Part shown: one piece after another, positions 5,991 through 13,662 of the stretch
Position numbering within the stretch: position 1 is the first letter of the stretch
Layout of the letters: every line of letters starts with the position of its first letter
From: DASYSA01 sp036003885
Lineage (GTDB): Bacteria > Acidobacteriota > Blastocatellia > UBA7656
Length of the DNA stretch: 15,061 nt
Reading direction: 5' to 3'
Assembly: GCA_036003885.1 (NCBI GenBank)
Contig: DASYSA010000555.1
Coordinates: 1-15,061, forward strand
Translations under genes and position numbers: made by a program
The notes under the pieces: generated by a model
The model's input: the letters and a program-made list of their open reading frames with translations, nothing else
Databases searched by the model: none
What the model was told of the DNA's origin: nothing

Positions 5991-7001
5991 GTGAAGGCCT
6001 TCATACTGGTGATCATTATCGTCCTTCGTTCGAGCGCCCTCGCGCAGGATAAGGAAAAGCGCATCGGAGAGATTGAGTTCTTCGGCTCTGCGGGAATAAT
6101 CGATCTCAACAAGGTCCGCGCCGCGTTGCCGTTTCATGAGGGGGATGAATTCAGGATTGAGACAGAGGGGGAGAAAGTAAGGCACTCTATAGAAGAAGCG
6201 GTGAAGCAGGTGACCGGTCACCGGCCGACGGACATAGCGCCCACCTGTTGCGACAATCAAGGCAACTGGATCATCTATATAGGAGTCTCCCGCAAAGCCA
6301 TTGTCTACAACCCTCAGCCGAAAGGCGCCACTCGGCTGCCGAAAACCACTCTCGAACTATACGAACGGTTCATGAGCGCCCTATCGGAGGCTGTGCAGAA
6401 AGGAGCGGCCGCCGAAGATCGATCCAGGGGATATGCTCTTTCAGAGTATCCACCTCTTCGCTCCATACAGCTTGAAATGCGGTCATACGCCATAGCTCAC
6501 GAAGCTTTGCTACGCCGGGTTCTGGCGACTTCCGCGGACAACCAGCAGCGAATTGTTGCCGCGGAGCTACTCGGGTACGCACGTCAATCCAGGTCTCAGC
6601 TTGCAGCCCTTGTGCATGCCAGTCGAGATAGCGATGACTCTGTGCGCAACAACGCTACGCGCGCATTACTTGTCCTGGTTGAGTCGAAGCCGAATCTCGC
6701 CAGGGACGTCCCTGCGGAAGGTTTCATCGAGCTGTTGTTATCTGGAACATGGACAGACCTGAACAAGGCAGGTTTTCTACTCTCTTCGATAACGAGAGAT
6801 AGAAATCCCAAGCTTCTTGCGCGGCTACGCACCGTAGCAGTGCAGGAGAGGCTGATTGAGATGGCGCGATGGCGGACAGGCCATGCTGAAGCAGCAAGAT
6901 ATTTACTCGGGCGGATGGCCGGGGTCGATGAAAAGCGCCTGCAACAACTTGTCACGTCCGGTAAGGTGGAAGAAATCCTCACCAGGCTACAGGCCAAGTG
7001 A
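5991..7001 (+). CDS. Exported protein with POTRA-like N-terminus and HEAT-like helical repeats
   Basis: The protein is 336 aa from the GTG at 5991, which opens directly onto a signal peptide (MKAFILVIIIVLRSSALAQ). Upstream TTG starts would add non-signal sequence and are rejected. Residues 24-100 look like a POTRA domain (beta-alpha-alpha-beta-beta): R-I-G-E-I-E-F-F-G, then K-V-R-A-A-L-P-F-x-E-G-D-E-F, ending in a W-I-I-Y-I-G-V strand; Cys86-Cys87 lie before that strand. Residues 165-335 are helical with HEAT-like units, such as A-A-E-L-L-G-Y-A (190-197) and D-D-S-V-R-N-N-A-T-R-A-L-L (215-227). POTRA and HEAT modules mediate protein-protein contacts, so a periplasmic scaffold role is inferred. 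The stop overlaps the start of the nucleotidyltransferase gene by four bases (GTGA, 6998-7001), implying translational coupling. Confidence 0.7.
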   Translation: MKAFILVIIIVLRSSALAQDKEKRIGEIEFFGSAGIIDLNKVRAALPFHEGDEFRIETEGEKVRHSIEEAVKQVTGHRPTDIAPTCCDNQGNWIIYIGVSRKAIVYNPQPKGATRLPKTTLELYERFMSALSEAVQKGAAAEDRSRGYALSEYPPLRSIQLEMRSYAIAHEALLRRVLATSADNQQRIVAAELLGYARQSRSQLAALVHASRDSDDSVRNNATRALLVLVESKPNLARDVPAEGFIELLLSGTWTDLNKAGFLLSSITRDRNPKLLARLRTVAVQERLIEMARWRTGHAEAARYLLGRMAGVDEKRLQQLVTSGKVEEILTRLQAK

Positions 7002-7789
7002 AAATAGAAGTAGAAGAGCTCAAGCAGGAGATCGCTCGCGACTTTCCCGAGATGCTTAAGGGGAACCTCGTCGGTATATATCTCTGGGGTTCATTGACCT
7101 ACGAGGCATTTGACGAAGAAGCGAGTGACATTGATTGTGTCGTCGTCCTGGAACGCGATCTCGACGAAGAGGAGTTTGCGGATTTAGAAGGCTGGTTCAC
7201 CCGGGCAATTGGCCGCAATCCATGGGCTGACAAGCTTGATATGAGGTTCCATCTGCGAGACGAACTGCTGGTCAAGAACTCCAGAATGTGCTCATACCAC
7301 TTCAGGAAGTTGCAACGTCATCCTTCCGATGCCAATCCCTTCATTTGGATCAACGTTGCTCAGTGCGGCATCGCTCTTTTTGGCGTCAAGCCAACTGAAA
7401 TCGCGCCCGAGGTCGATGACGAGACGCTGGGCGCGGCACTCATACTCGAGCTTGAGTATCTTAAAGAGGAAACGGCAGCCGAAAAAGGTAACTATGGTGC
7501 GACCACACGCTATGGAGTAAGCACTCTGATGTACCAGGCCTATTCGGTTCTCACGGCATGCCGGATCCTTTACACGTTTCACAACAAGACACTCGTTTCG
7601 AAAAATCAAGCCGCGAAGTGGTGCATGGAGAATCTGCCGGCGCGATGGAAAACGACAATCGTTGAGGCAATCGAGAACCGGGTGACGCCGGATGGAAGAT
7701 CAAACGAAGCACTCTGGAATGCGGCGAATGATTTCATCACTTTTGTGGATGAGATGTTGCAACACAACACCGCGAACACAGAAGGCTAG
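6998..7789 (+). CDS. Nucleotidyltransferase resembling aminoglycoside adenylyltransferases (NTP_transf_2 + DUF4111-like)
   Basis: This is a 263-aa cytoplasmic protein starting at GTG within the upstream gene's stop (GTGA overlap). The N-terminal domain carries the pol-beta nucleotidyltransferase signature G-S (31-32), then S-D-I-D (43-46), with Asp44 and Asp46 as metal ligands; Asp81 in K-L-D-M-R is the likely third carboxylate. The C-terminal half (about 145-255) is an all-helical domain like that of AadA/ANT(9)-type enzymes (T-R-Y-G-V-S-T-L near 170-177; C-R-I-L-Y near 188-192; K-x-x-A-A-K-W at 202-208). The length matches that family (about 260 aa). In that family the reaction is AMP transfer from ATP to an aminoglycoside hydroxyl. 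Whether this chromosomal homologue acts on antibiotics or another small molecule is unknown. Coupling to an exported POTRA/HEAT protein is unexpected. Confidence 0.8.
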   Translation: MKIEVEELKQEIARDFPEMLKGNLVGIYLWGSLTYEAFDEEASDIDCVVVLERDLDEEEFADLEGWFTRAIGRNPWADKLDMRFHLRDELLVKNSRMCSYHFRKLQRHPSDANPFIWINVAQCGIALFGVKPTEIAPEVDDETLGAALILELEYLKEETAAEKGNYGATTRYGVSTLMYQAYSVLTACRILYTFHNKTLVSKNQAAKWCMENLPARWKTTIVEAIENRVTPDGRSNEALWNAANDFITFVDEMLQHNTANTEG

Positions 7790-7805
7790 CCTGGAGTAGG
7801 AGTTG

Positions 7806-7876
7806 ATCCGCAGATGACGCAGATGAACACAGATTCTCCTTCTCTTTCATCTGCGTACTCTGCGTAATCCGCGGAT
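7806..7876. repeat. Imperfect palindromic intergenic repeat
   Basis: The left arm (7806-7834, beginning ATCCGCAGATGACGCAGAT) and the right arm (7849-7876, ending GTAATCCGCGGAT) are near-complementary, differing at only a few positions, around a short T/C-rich loop. Each arm is itself built from a repeated [A/C]-CGCAGAT-like unit. Similar ATCCGCAGAT...ATCTGCGGAT palindromes are, to my recollection, dispersed between genes in Acidobacteria and related genomes. It lies just after the nucleotidyltransferase stop and could act as a transcript-end hairpin. Confidence 0.7.
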
Positions 7877-7918
7877 AGCGAGGGACAGCTTTAATCCTGA
7901 CGCGCATCCCCAAGACCG

Positions 7919-7935
7919 GCACGCTGGAAGCGTGC
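7919..7935. repeat. Perfect 7-bp inverted repeat with 3-base loop
   Basis: GCACGCT (7919-7925), GGA, AGCGTGC (7929-7935), followed by GTACCCCC. It resembles a second type of dispersed hairpin repeat I associate with Acidobacteria intergenic DNA. It lies 43 bases after the larger palindrome and 53 bases before the GTG start at 7989, so it could shape the leader of the transglutaminase gene. Confidence 0.5.
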
Positions 7936-7988
7936 GTACCCCCAGGCTTAGTTGTTCGCTCGAAGAGATCGTGCCACACTCAGAAGTC

Positions 7989-9023
7989 GTGAAGAATCGA
8001 AAGCGCATCCTTACAGCGTCCGCCACCATTGTACTCGTAGCGACGCTGCTGTTCTTGCCCGGACTGCCCTGGTCCGGTCGCATTCGCTACGCAATCAAAC
8101 GCTGGGCAGCAAAACTCGAGACCACACTCGCAGACTTGCGTGGCCAGCATCCCAGAACGGTATCCCTGGCCGGGAAGCTTACCGGCAGCGGCGCGTTCGT
8201 CGAGGCAGTAAAGGGCGCACGGATCGACGCTCTGGAATCGGGGTCGGGTTATGCCGCTATGAGCGATGGCGACGGCAGGTTTGTCCTGCCCCATCTGACC
8301 TGGTACCCGAGCGCCACCTTCACCCTGTTCATCAGCGTCAATCAATATCAGGCAAGGATCGTGAAGGTGCGCGCCCCCTCGACCTGCCCCACAGACGGCG
8401 TCATTGACATGGGTGATTTGTCGTTTGACTTGGGAGTCGAAACAGACGCGAAGGACCAGCCCGACCGTTATCTCAGATACGACAGCCAGAATCGGCGTTA
8501 CTATGTTGAGATGTTCGAAAGGCTGACTGCGCCGAGCAGGACAGATGATCAGAAGATCAAGGCGATCGCCGGCTACGTGGCCACGAGGCGCAATCCTGAA
8601 CAAAGGGCCTTGAGCTTCCGTTCCGCGCGACAGGTCCTCGAGAGAGGAGCACCGCACTGTAGTCATCTGGCTTTCGCTATGGCTGCGATCACCGCCGCCG
8701 GAGGCTACCCTACTCGGACTGTTCATCTCACGGATACTCCGGAATACAATCACACCCATGTTGCGGTAGAGGTTTTCTACGAGTCCGGGTGGCACCTCTA
8801 CGACCCCACTTATGGAATCTCCTTCTTCAATAGGAACGGCACAGTCGCCAGTTACAAAGAGTTGAGGCTGACTCCGGCTCTGATCACACTCGACGCGTTT
8901 CGGCAGCCCTCTGCATTTGAGCGCGAAGCTCTAGAGTGGATGCCGGGCGCGTATGGTTCCGGACTGTATCAGGTCTATCAGGTCTGCGAAGCAGGTTTTG
9001 TCGACGCGTGTCCTTTTGTGTGA
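7989..9023 (+). CDS. Membrane-anchored transglutaminase-like protein with beta-sandwich domain (tandem copy 1)
   Basis: The protein is 344 aa. The GTG at 7989 is chosen because it aligns exactly with the ATG start of the neighbouring paralogue (MKNRKRILT against MKKRTKNLT) and gives the same length; a GTG at 7932 lies inside a hairpin. Residues 1-27 form a basic N-terminus plus one membrane helix followed by LPGLPWS. Residues 58-130 look like a carboxypeptidase-regulatory-type beta-sandwich (S-L-A-G-K-L, then S-D-G-D-G-R-F-V-L). The transglutaminase/cysteine-protease core has Cys224 in A-P-H-C-S-H, His257 in H-V-A-V-E-V and Asp272 in H-L-Y-D-P, a complete triad. It probably acts in the periplasm on protein or peptide amide bonds; the substrate is unknown. 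Its partner starts 59 bases downstream. Confidence 0.8.
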   Translation: MKNRKRILTASATIVLVATLLFLPGLPWSGRIRYAIKRWAAKLETTLADLRGQHPRTVSLAGKLTGSGAFVEAVKGARIDALESGSGYAAMSDGDGRFVLPHLTWYPSATFTLFISVNQYQARIVKVRAPSTCPTDGVIDMGDLSFDLGVETDAKDQPDRYLRYDSQNRRYYVEMFERLTAPSRTDDQKIKAIAGYVATRRNPEQRALSFRSARQVLERGAPHCSHLAFAMAAITAAGGYPTRTVHLTDTPEYNHTHVAVEVFYESGWHLYDPTYGISFFNRNGTVASYKELRLTPALITLDAFRQPSAFEREALEWMPGAYGSGLYQVYQVCEAGFVDACPFV

Positions 9024-9082
9024 TTGCTCATGCCCGCGGTGGGTGTGGGAGTGGCGGAGAATCGCCTGAAGAGAGACCCAGA

Positions 9083-10117
9083 ATGAAAAAGAGAACGAAA
9101 AACCTGACTCTTGTCAGCCTGTTCATCACTGCGGTGACAGCAGTACTGTTGGTGCCAGGTCTACCCTGGTCGGCCCGATGCCGGCACTTCGCCAGGAAGC
9201 TTATCACCCGGGCTGACATGACCGTTGCCGCCTGGGAGGGGACGCCCGCGGAGCTAATTTCTCTGAGGGGGAAGGTCGTCAGGAAGAAGGAGGCTTTGAG
9301 TGGAGCGGAGCTTGAAGTGCTGGACTCGATCTCCGGCTGGGCCGGTCTATCCGACGAGCGTGGGGTCTTCTCGGTGCGCGATGTGGCGTGGTATCCCGGA
9401 GCCGGTTACAGGCTCGTAGTGACAGCGAATGACTATCAATCCCGAACCGTAAATCTGCGCTCGCCGACAACCCGCCCGCCAGGGGGCGCCCTTGACCTTG
9501 GAGACCTGGATTTCGATTCTGGTTGTCGAGTCGACCTTGCAACTCTCCCCGGAAGGAACTCGATCACTCCAATCGCATACGACAAGAACAACGCGCCGTA
9601 TTACCGAGCGCTGTTTGACGAATTGACCGAAGCCCGGATTGGCGATGAAGAGAGACTGGGCGCGATAAGTCGCTACGTTGCGGAGAGGCTTATCCCGGGC
9701 CCGGCAGAAGAGGAGTCTCGATCAAGGCGCGGAATCGATTGTGTCTCACCGCGGGAGGTCCTCGAACATGGATCGCATTACTGCGGGCAACTGGCGGTGG
9801 CGCTCGCGACCCTCGCAGAGGCGGGTAACTACAGGGCCAGGGTCCTTGACCTGATCGATCGGGCGGAACGGCCGTCTACGCACATGGTGGCCGAAGTCTT
9901 CTATGGAGACAGGTGGCATTTGTATGATCCGTTTCTCGAAGGCGCCGCTGGGATAAGGAATGGACGCGTCGCAAGCTACAGGGAACTCAGACTGGATGCT
10001 GATCTCACGAGTGGCAAGCCTGTGCGAGAGCATCTTCCCGGATCCGGTCATGGCGCAAACTGGATCGCCGACCTGTATCGCTCGGGCCTTCACCACTACT
10101 ATTACGTCAAACGGTAG
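9083..10117 (+). CDS. Membrane-anchored transglutaminase-like protein with beta-sandwich domain (tandem copy 2)
   Basis: The protein is 344 aa from the ATG at 9083, preceded by GAAGAGAGA; an in-frame extension back into the upstream gene is rejected. The layout is as in copy 1: basic N-terminus, membrane helix (about residues 10-27) then V-P-G-L-P-W-S, a beta-sandwich with S-D-E-R-G-V-F-S-V near 90-98, and a transglutaminase core. The triad is Cys234 in H-Y-C-G-Q, His267 in T-H-M-V-A-E-V and Asp282 in H-L-Y-D-P. Shared landmarks include WYPGAxY/WYPSATF, N-x-Y-Q-[AS]-R, [VI]-A-S-Y-[KR]-E-L-R-L and LPGLPWS/VPGLPWS. By eye only a minority of positions match, so the duplication is old and both copies were kept active. 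It is probably co-transcribed with copy 1. The ends differ: this one finishes in an aromatic H-H-Y-Y-Y-V-K-R tail. Confidence 0.8.
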   Translation: MKKRTKNLTLVSLFITAVTAVLLVPGLPWSARCRHFARKLITRADMTVAAWEGTPAELISLRGKVVRKKEALSGAELEVLDSISGWAGLSDERGVFSVRDVAWYPGAGYRLVVTANDYQSRTVNLRSPTTRPPGGALDLGDLDFDSGCRVDLATLPGRNSITPIAYDKNNAPYYRALFDELTEARIGDEERLGAISRYVAERLIPGPAEEESRSRRGIDCVSPREVLEHGSHYCGQLAVALATLAEAGNYRARVLDLIDRAERPSTHMVAEVFYGDRWHLYDPFLEGAAGIRNGRVASYRELRLDADLTSGKPVREHLPGSGHGANWIADLYRSGLHHYYYVKR

Positions 10118-10163
10118 GTGACGCGAAAGAGCCCCTCGCAAAACCGCATAGGACGGAACCGCC

Positions 10164-10199
10164 TTCCGTGTTCCTCTCTAGAGAAGTGTATTCACGGAA
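10164..10199. repeat. Inverted repeat in the gap before the ADOP permease
   Basis: TTCCGTG (10164-10170) and CACGGAA (10193-10199) are perfect 7-base arms with 22 bases between, and an inner CTCTAGAG palindrome. The 217-base gap holds nothing else I can name; the repeat could be a terminator for the transglutaminase pair or an operator for the permease. There is no T-run. Confidence 0.3.
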
Positions 10200-10334
10200 C
10201 CGACTCTGAGTTAGGATGGGGCAGCCTCCGTTTGTGGTTTGCTGCAGCCAGGAGCGTGACTCTGCGAGGTCACTTCGACAGCTGGCGAACCGACGCCACG
10301 CAAGGTACATCAGTAACTGACTCGGTACAACAGA

Positions 10335-12755
10335 ATGGCCTCAATAATACATGACCTGAAGCTGGGGTTCGGCGCTTTGCTGAAGAGACCTGCATTCGCG
10401 ACTGTCGTGGTATTGGCTCTCGCGATCGGGATCGGCGGGAATACTGCGATCTTTAGCGTTGCCAACGCGTTACTCATAAGGCCTCTACCCTATGAGAACG
10501 CTGACGACCTGGTCTGGATTCGTGAAACGAACGCGCGTAGCGGCGTGATGGACGAAACCGTATCCCCTACGAACTTCCTGGATTGGAAGGATCGGAACGA
10601 AAGCTTCGCCGACATGGCCGCTGTGACCGGCGGTTTTGCGACAGTCACAACGAACGGCGAGCCGGAAAGGCTGTTTGTCTCGTTTGTAACAGCGAACTAT
10701 TTTTCTGTATTGGGTGTGAGAACACGAATCGGACGCACTTTTGAAGCGGGCGAAGCTGCGCCGGGCAAGAATCAAGTTGTAGTTCTCAGTGCCGGATTCT
10801 GGGAGCGAGAGTTTGGATCGAACCCTGATGTCTTAGGCACTACCGTGACCCTCAACGGAAGTCCCTACACCATCATTGGTGTTTTGCCGAGTGGCTTTCT
10901 AAATGCGCGGCCAGATTACAAACCCCCGGAGATGTGGATGGCCACAATTCTCAACTACAACAACTCCGCTCGGCGTAGAGACTATCTGAGCGTCATCGCC
11001 CGATTGAAGCCTGAGATTAGTATCGAACGCGCTCGAGCGGATATGAAGAGAATCGAAGATGCACTTGCGCAACAGTTCCCCGATACAAACGAAGGATGGA
11101 GCACTACCATCATCCCGTTAGGAGAGGTGTTTTTTGGAGATATACGGCCGGCAATCAACGCATTGGCGCTTGCCGTCTGCTTTTTGCTTTTGATTGCGTG
11201 CGCGAATGTCTCGAACCTGTTACTTGCCAGGGGTACGGCACGCCAAAAGGAGATCGCGATCAGAGTGGCGCTTGGAGCGCGAAGAGCAAGGATTGTCCAA
11301 CAGTTGATGTGCGAAAGCATTGTGCTTGCCCTTTTGGGTGGTGGGTTGGGAGTTCTGTTGTCGTACTTCGGTTTGAAACTGCTCGTCAGGTTTGGACCAG
11401 ACTCGATTCCCCGATTCCAGGAGATCGGTATTGATCCACGTGTTTTGGGATTCACCCTCGGGATATCCATATTGTCAGCGATCCTGTTCGGATTAGTTCC
11501 GGCGGTGCAAGCTTCAAGGGAAGACCTGAGCAGCGCGCTCAAGACGACTAAAGGACATACGTCAGCGAGACTTAGAAACAAGGCGCTTCCCTATACTATT
11601 GCAACGGCGGAAGTGGCGCTTTCTTTTGTGTTGCTGGTAGGGGCGGGTCTTCTGGTTAAGAGCTTCCTGCGCCTGCAGAACGTCAATCTGGGATTCAAAC
11701 CCGATCGCACTTTAATGGCGATGTTGGCGCTGCCGCCATCGAGTTACCGTGATCCTTCTCAAGTGGCGGCTTTTTACAGAGAGCTCCTAAACAGGGTTGG
11801 GGAATTGCCGGGGGTCCAGGCAGTGGCAGTGACTAGCGACCCACCATTGGTGGGCGGCAATGCAATCCTCTCTTTTGAGCTGCCGGAACAAGTCCAGTTC
11901 AGCAGCGACAGAAAGCCGGACGCGGACTTCCATACGATAAGCCCGACCTATTTCGAAGCTATCGGCTGCTCCCTCCTTAGCGGCAGAGGTTTCAGCGACT
12001 CTGATACCGAACAGGCTCAGAGAGTCGTGGTGGTCAATCGATCCCTGGCTGAGAGATATTGGCCGCATGAAGAGCCGCTCGGCAGACGGGTCAGTATTCC
12101 GGGGTTTGGCAAGGAGTCCTGGCAAATAATCGGAGTTGTGGATGACATAAGAAACGATTCATTGGTTGCCGCGCCATACCCGCAGATGTATGCGTCTTAT
12201 GCTCAGATACCGACAAGAAGCATGTTCCTGATTGCACGCGCCACGAACGATCCGATAAGCCTGCTGCCTGCAGTAAGAGCGATTGTCCGGGACATGGATA
12301 AGGATCAACCTCTATCCAACATCAGCACCATGGACGACTGGGTAGCGCACGGAATTGCGCGGCCGCGATTTAACACGGCGCTTATGCTCCTCTTTGCAAG
12401 CATCGCTTTCGGGCTTGCGGCTCTCGGGATCTATGCGGTCATTTCGTTTTTCGCAGTGCAGCGCACTCATGAGATCGGCATTCGAATGGCGTTGGGGGCA
12501 AGCCAACGCAATATACTGTGGTTGATTGTTCGCCAGGGAATGATTCTGGCTTTGATGGGTGTTCCAATCGGGCTTTTCGGATCACTGGTCCTCACACGAT
12601 TTTTGTCCAGTTTGCTTTTCGGCGTTGTTCCCACCGATTCTCTTACATTCGCAGGCGGATCAATACTGGTTGTTCTGCTTGCGTTGATCTCCAGCTATAT
12701 TCCGGCACTAAGGGCTTCCCGAGTTGATGCGGCCGTGTCGTTGAGAGCTGAATAG
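10335..12755 (+). CDS. ADOP-type (MacB/FtsX-like) ABC transporter permease
   Basis: The 806-aa inner-membrane protein has two permease halves. The N-terminal membrane helix (about 20-45, with A-L-A-I-G-I-G-G-N-T-A-I-F-S) is followed by a MacB-type periplasmic domain (about 50-265). Next come FtsX helices near 270-295, 320-345 and 365-385 with R-Q-K-E-I-A-I-R-V-A-L-G-A. The second half repeats the plan: a helix near 418-437, a periplasmic domain, then three helices near 685-715, 735-760 and 770-795 with T-H-E-I-G-I-R-M-A-L-G-A. This is the 'acidobacterial duplicated orphan permease' architecture, abundant in that phylum. No ATP-binding subunit or membrane-fusion gene is adjacent. The exported substrate is unknown; MacB relatives move macrolides, peptides or lipoproteins, or transmit mechanical force. 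Its Shine-Dalgarno is weak. Confidence 0.92.
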   Translation: MASIIHDLKLGFGALLKRPAFATVVVLALAIGIGGNTAIFSVANALLIRPLPYENADDLVWIRETNARSGVMDETVSPTNFLDWKDRNESFADMAAVTGGFATVTTNGEPERLFVSFVTANYFSVLGVRTRIGRTFEAGEAAPGKNQVVVLSAGFWEREFGSNPDVLGTTVTLNGSPYTIIGVLPSGFLNARPDYKPPEMWMATILNYNNSARRRDYLSVIARLKPEISIERARADMKRIEDALAQQFPDTNEGWSTTIIPLGEVFFGDIRPAINALALAVCFLLLIACANVSNLLLARGTARQKEIAIRVALGARRARIVQQLMCESIVLALLGGGLGVLLSYFGLKLLVRFGPDSIPRFQEIGIDPRVLGFTLGISILSAILFGLVPAVQASREDLSSALKTTKGHTSARLRNKALPYTIATAEVALSFVLLVGAGLLVKSFLRLQNVNLGFKPDRTLMAMLALPPSSYRDPSQVAAFYRELLNRVGELPGVQAVAVTSDPPLVGGNAILSFELPEQVQFSSDRKPDADFHTISPTYFEAIGCSLLSGRGFSDSDTEQAQRVVVVNRSLAERYWPHEEPLGRRVSIPGFGKESWQIIGVVDDIRNDSLVAAPYPQMYASYAQIPTRSMFLIARATNDPISLLPAVRAIVRDMDKDQPLSNISTMDDWVAHGIARPRFNTALMLLFASIAFGLAALGIYAVISFFAVQRTHEIGIRMALGASQRNILWLIVRQGMILALMGVPIGLFGSLVLTRFLSSLLFGVVPTDSLTFAGGSILVVLLALISSYIPALRASRVDAAVSLRAE

Positions 12756-12777
12756 CGTTCAGTCAATGGCTGTTATG

Positions 12778-13296
12778 TCAGATCTCAGTCTTACGATGAG
12801 CCAGCATTCTGAGCAGGCCATTGAGAGCGAGGTGCAACAAGAGATAGACGAACAGGGCAAACACGTACGAAATCTTGAACTCGAAGCGTCCGCTCCCAAC
12901 CTCAGGCATAAGTCTCTGGAATGGCATAAGCAGCGGATAGGTGACAGCATCGATGAAGTGTTTAAAGCCACTCGTCTCGCGAGCTCCCAGCAATTCCAGC
13001 AGGATCTCGAGACCGATCAGGGAGTAGATCAGGTAGAAGACATAGTCCACCACCTGGGACACGCGGGCAGCGACCCGACCCCTTTCGATTTCAGTTTCGG
13101 TATCGACCAATTCAGTGACTGCCTTTTGCTTCAGGTGATCGCCGATTGCCGCGGTCTCCGCCTGATGACGGTCGTCGCTCCGACGCGTTTGGCGCGCGAC
13201 CTCTTCTTGCATCTCCCCGCGCGCCTGTCCTTTGACCGCCTGATATCGGGCAGCGCGATCCGCTTCATCTATCGCAAGCTTTGCATCTTCGGCCAT
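12778..13296 (-). CDS. YggT-like integral membrane protein with charged N-terminal extension
   Basis: The protein is 172 aa from the ATG at 13296, with AGGAG upstream. Residues 1-75 are highly charged and helical (Arg, Glu and Asp rich). Two membrane segments follow, about 82-104 (V-V-D-Y-V-F-Y-L-I-Y-S-L-I-G) and 143-164. Between them is the P-L-L-M-P-F-Q-R-L-M-P motif (121-131), recalling the 'P-x-x-x-P-[FI]-R' loop of YggT family proteins. YggT proteins are linked to membrane integrity, osmotic stress and division, without a defined reaction. It is the last gene of a leftward set after the GlsB-like gene (33-base gap), and ends 22 bases from the convergent permease stop. The charged extension is longer than in typical YggT and may bind a cytoplasmic partner. 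Confidence 0.7.
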   Translation of the reverse strand: MAEDAKLAIDEADRAARYQAVKGQARGEMQEEVARQTRRSDDRHQAETAAIGDHLKQKAVTELVDTETEIERGRVAARVSQVVDYVFYLIYSLIGLEILLELLGARETSGFKHFIDAVTYPLLMPFQRLMPEVGSGRFEFKISYVFALFVYLLLHLALNGLLRMLAHRKTEI

Positions 13297-13329
13297 GGGT
13301 TCGAGTCTCCTGTTTAGTGAGGCGGCGGA

Positions 13330-13608
13330 TCACGCGACCCCGCGGCGCCTGAAGAGGCCCAGGACGGCCATGAAGAGGGCAGCGCCCACGATCGACCAGA
13401 CGATCGGAAACGACTCCCCCCCAACTTTGATGGCGAACAGCTCGTGTAAACCGAGCGCGCCCGCCAGCCACATTCCCAACAACGCACCGATAAAGCCAAG
13501 CGCTATTGAAACCAGACAACCTCCGCGGCTATAGCCCGCAATTGCCTGACCTATGGAGCCGCAGACCCCCGCCACCAACAATAGAAGCAGCAGTGATACC
13601 ACTGTCAT
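13330..13608 (-). CDS. GlsB/YeaQ/YmgE-family (transglycosylase-associated) small membrane protein
   Basis: The 92-aa protein is almost entirely membrane helices: residues 3-16, about 29-53 and 66-86. The family signature I-G-Q-A-I-A-G-Y-S-R-G-G (19-30) precedes I-A-L-G-F-I-G-A-L-L-G-M-W-L-A (35-49). It ends in a short basic tail (FRRRGVA). These proteins are induced in stress or stationary phase in several bacteria; despite the old 'transglycosylase-associated' name, no enzymatic activity is established. GGGAGG about nine bases before the ATG at 13608 supports the start. It sits 54 bases after the OmpA-type gene and 33 before the YggT-like gene, all leftward, which suggests one envelope-stress operon. 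Confidence 0.88.
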   Translation of the reverse strand: MTVVSLLLLLLVAGVCGSIGQAIAGYSRGGCLVSIALGFIGALLGMWLAGALGLHELFAIKVGGESFPIVWSIVGAALFMAVLGLFRRRGVA

Positions 13609-13662
13609 TTCATCGTCCTCCCGTTGATCAGAGGGTCATCGTTTCAGCGGTGACTCCGCCGT

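Noticed and set aside
7980..8795. 271-codon open frame on the - strand
   Set aside because: It is antisense to the first transglutaminase gene and has no signal peptide or recognisable motif.
9525..9550. TGTCGA inside the second transglutaminase gene
   Set aside because: It is internal to coding sequence with no -10 box at the right spacing.
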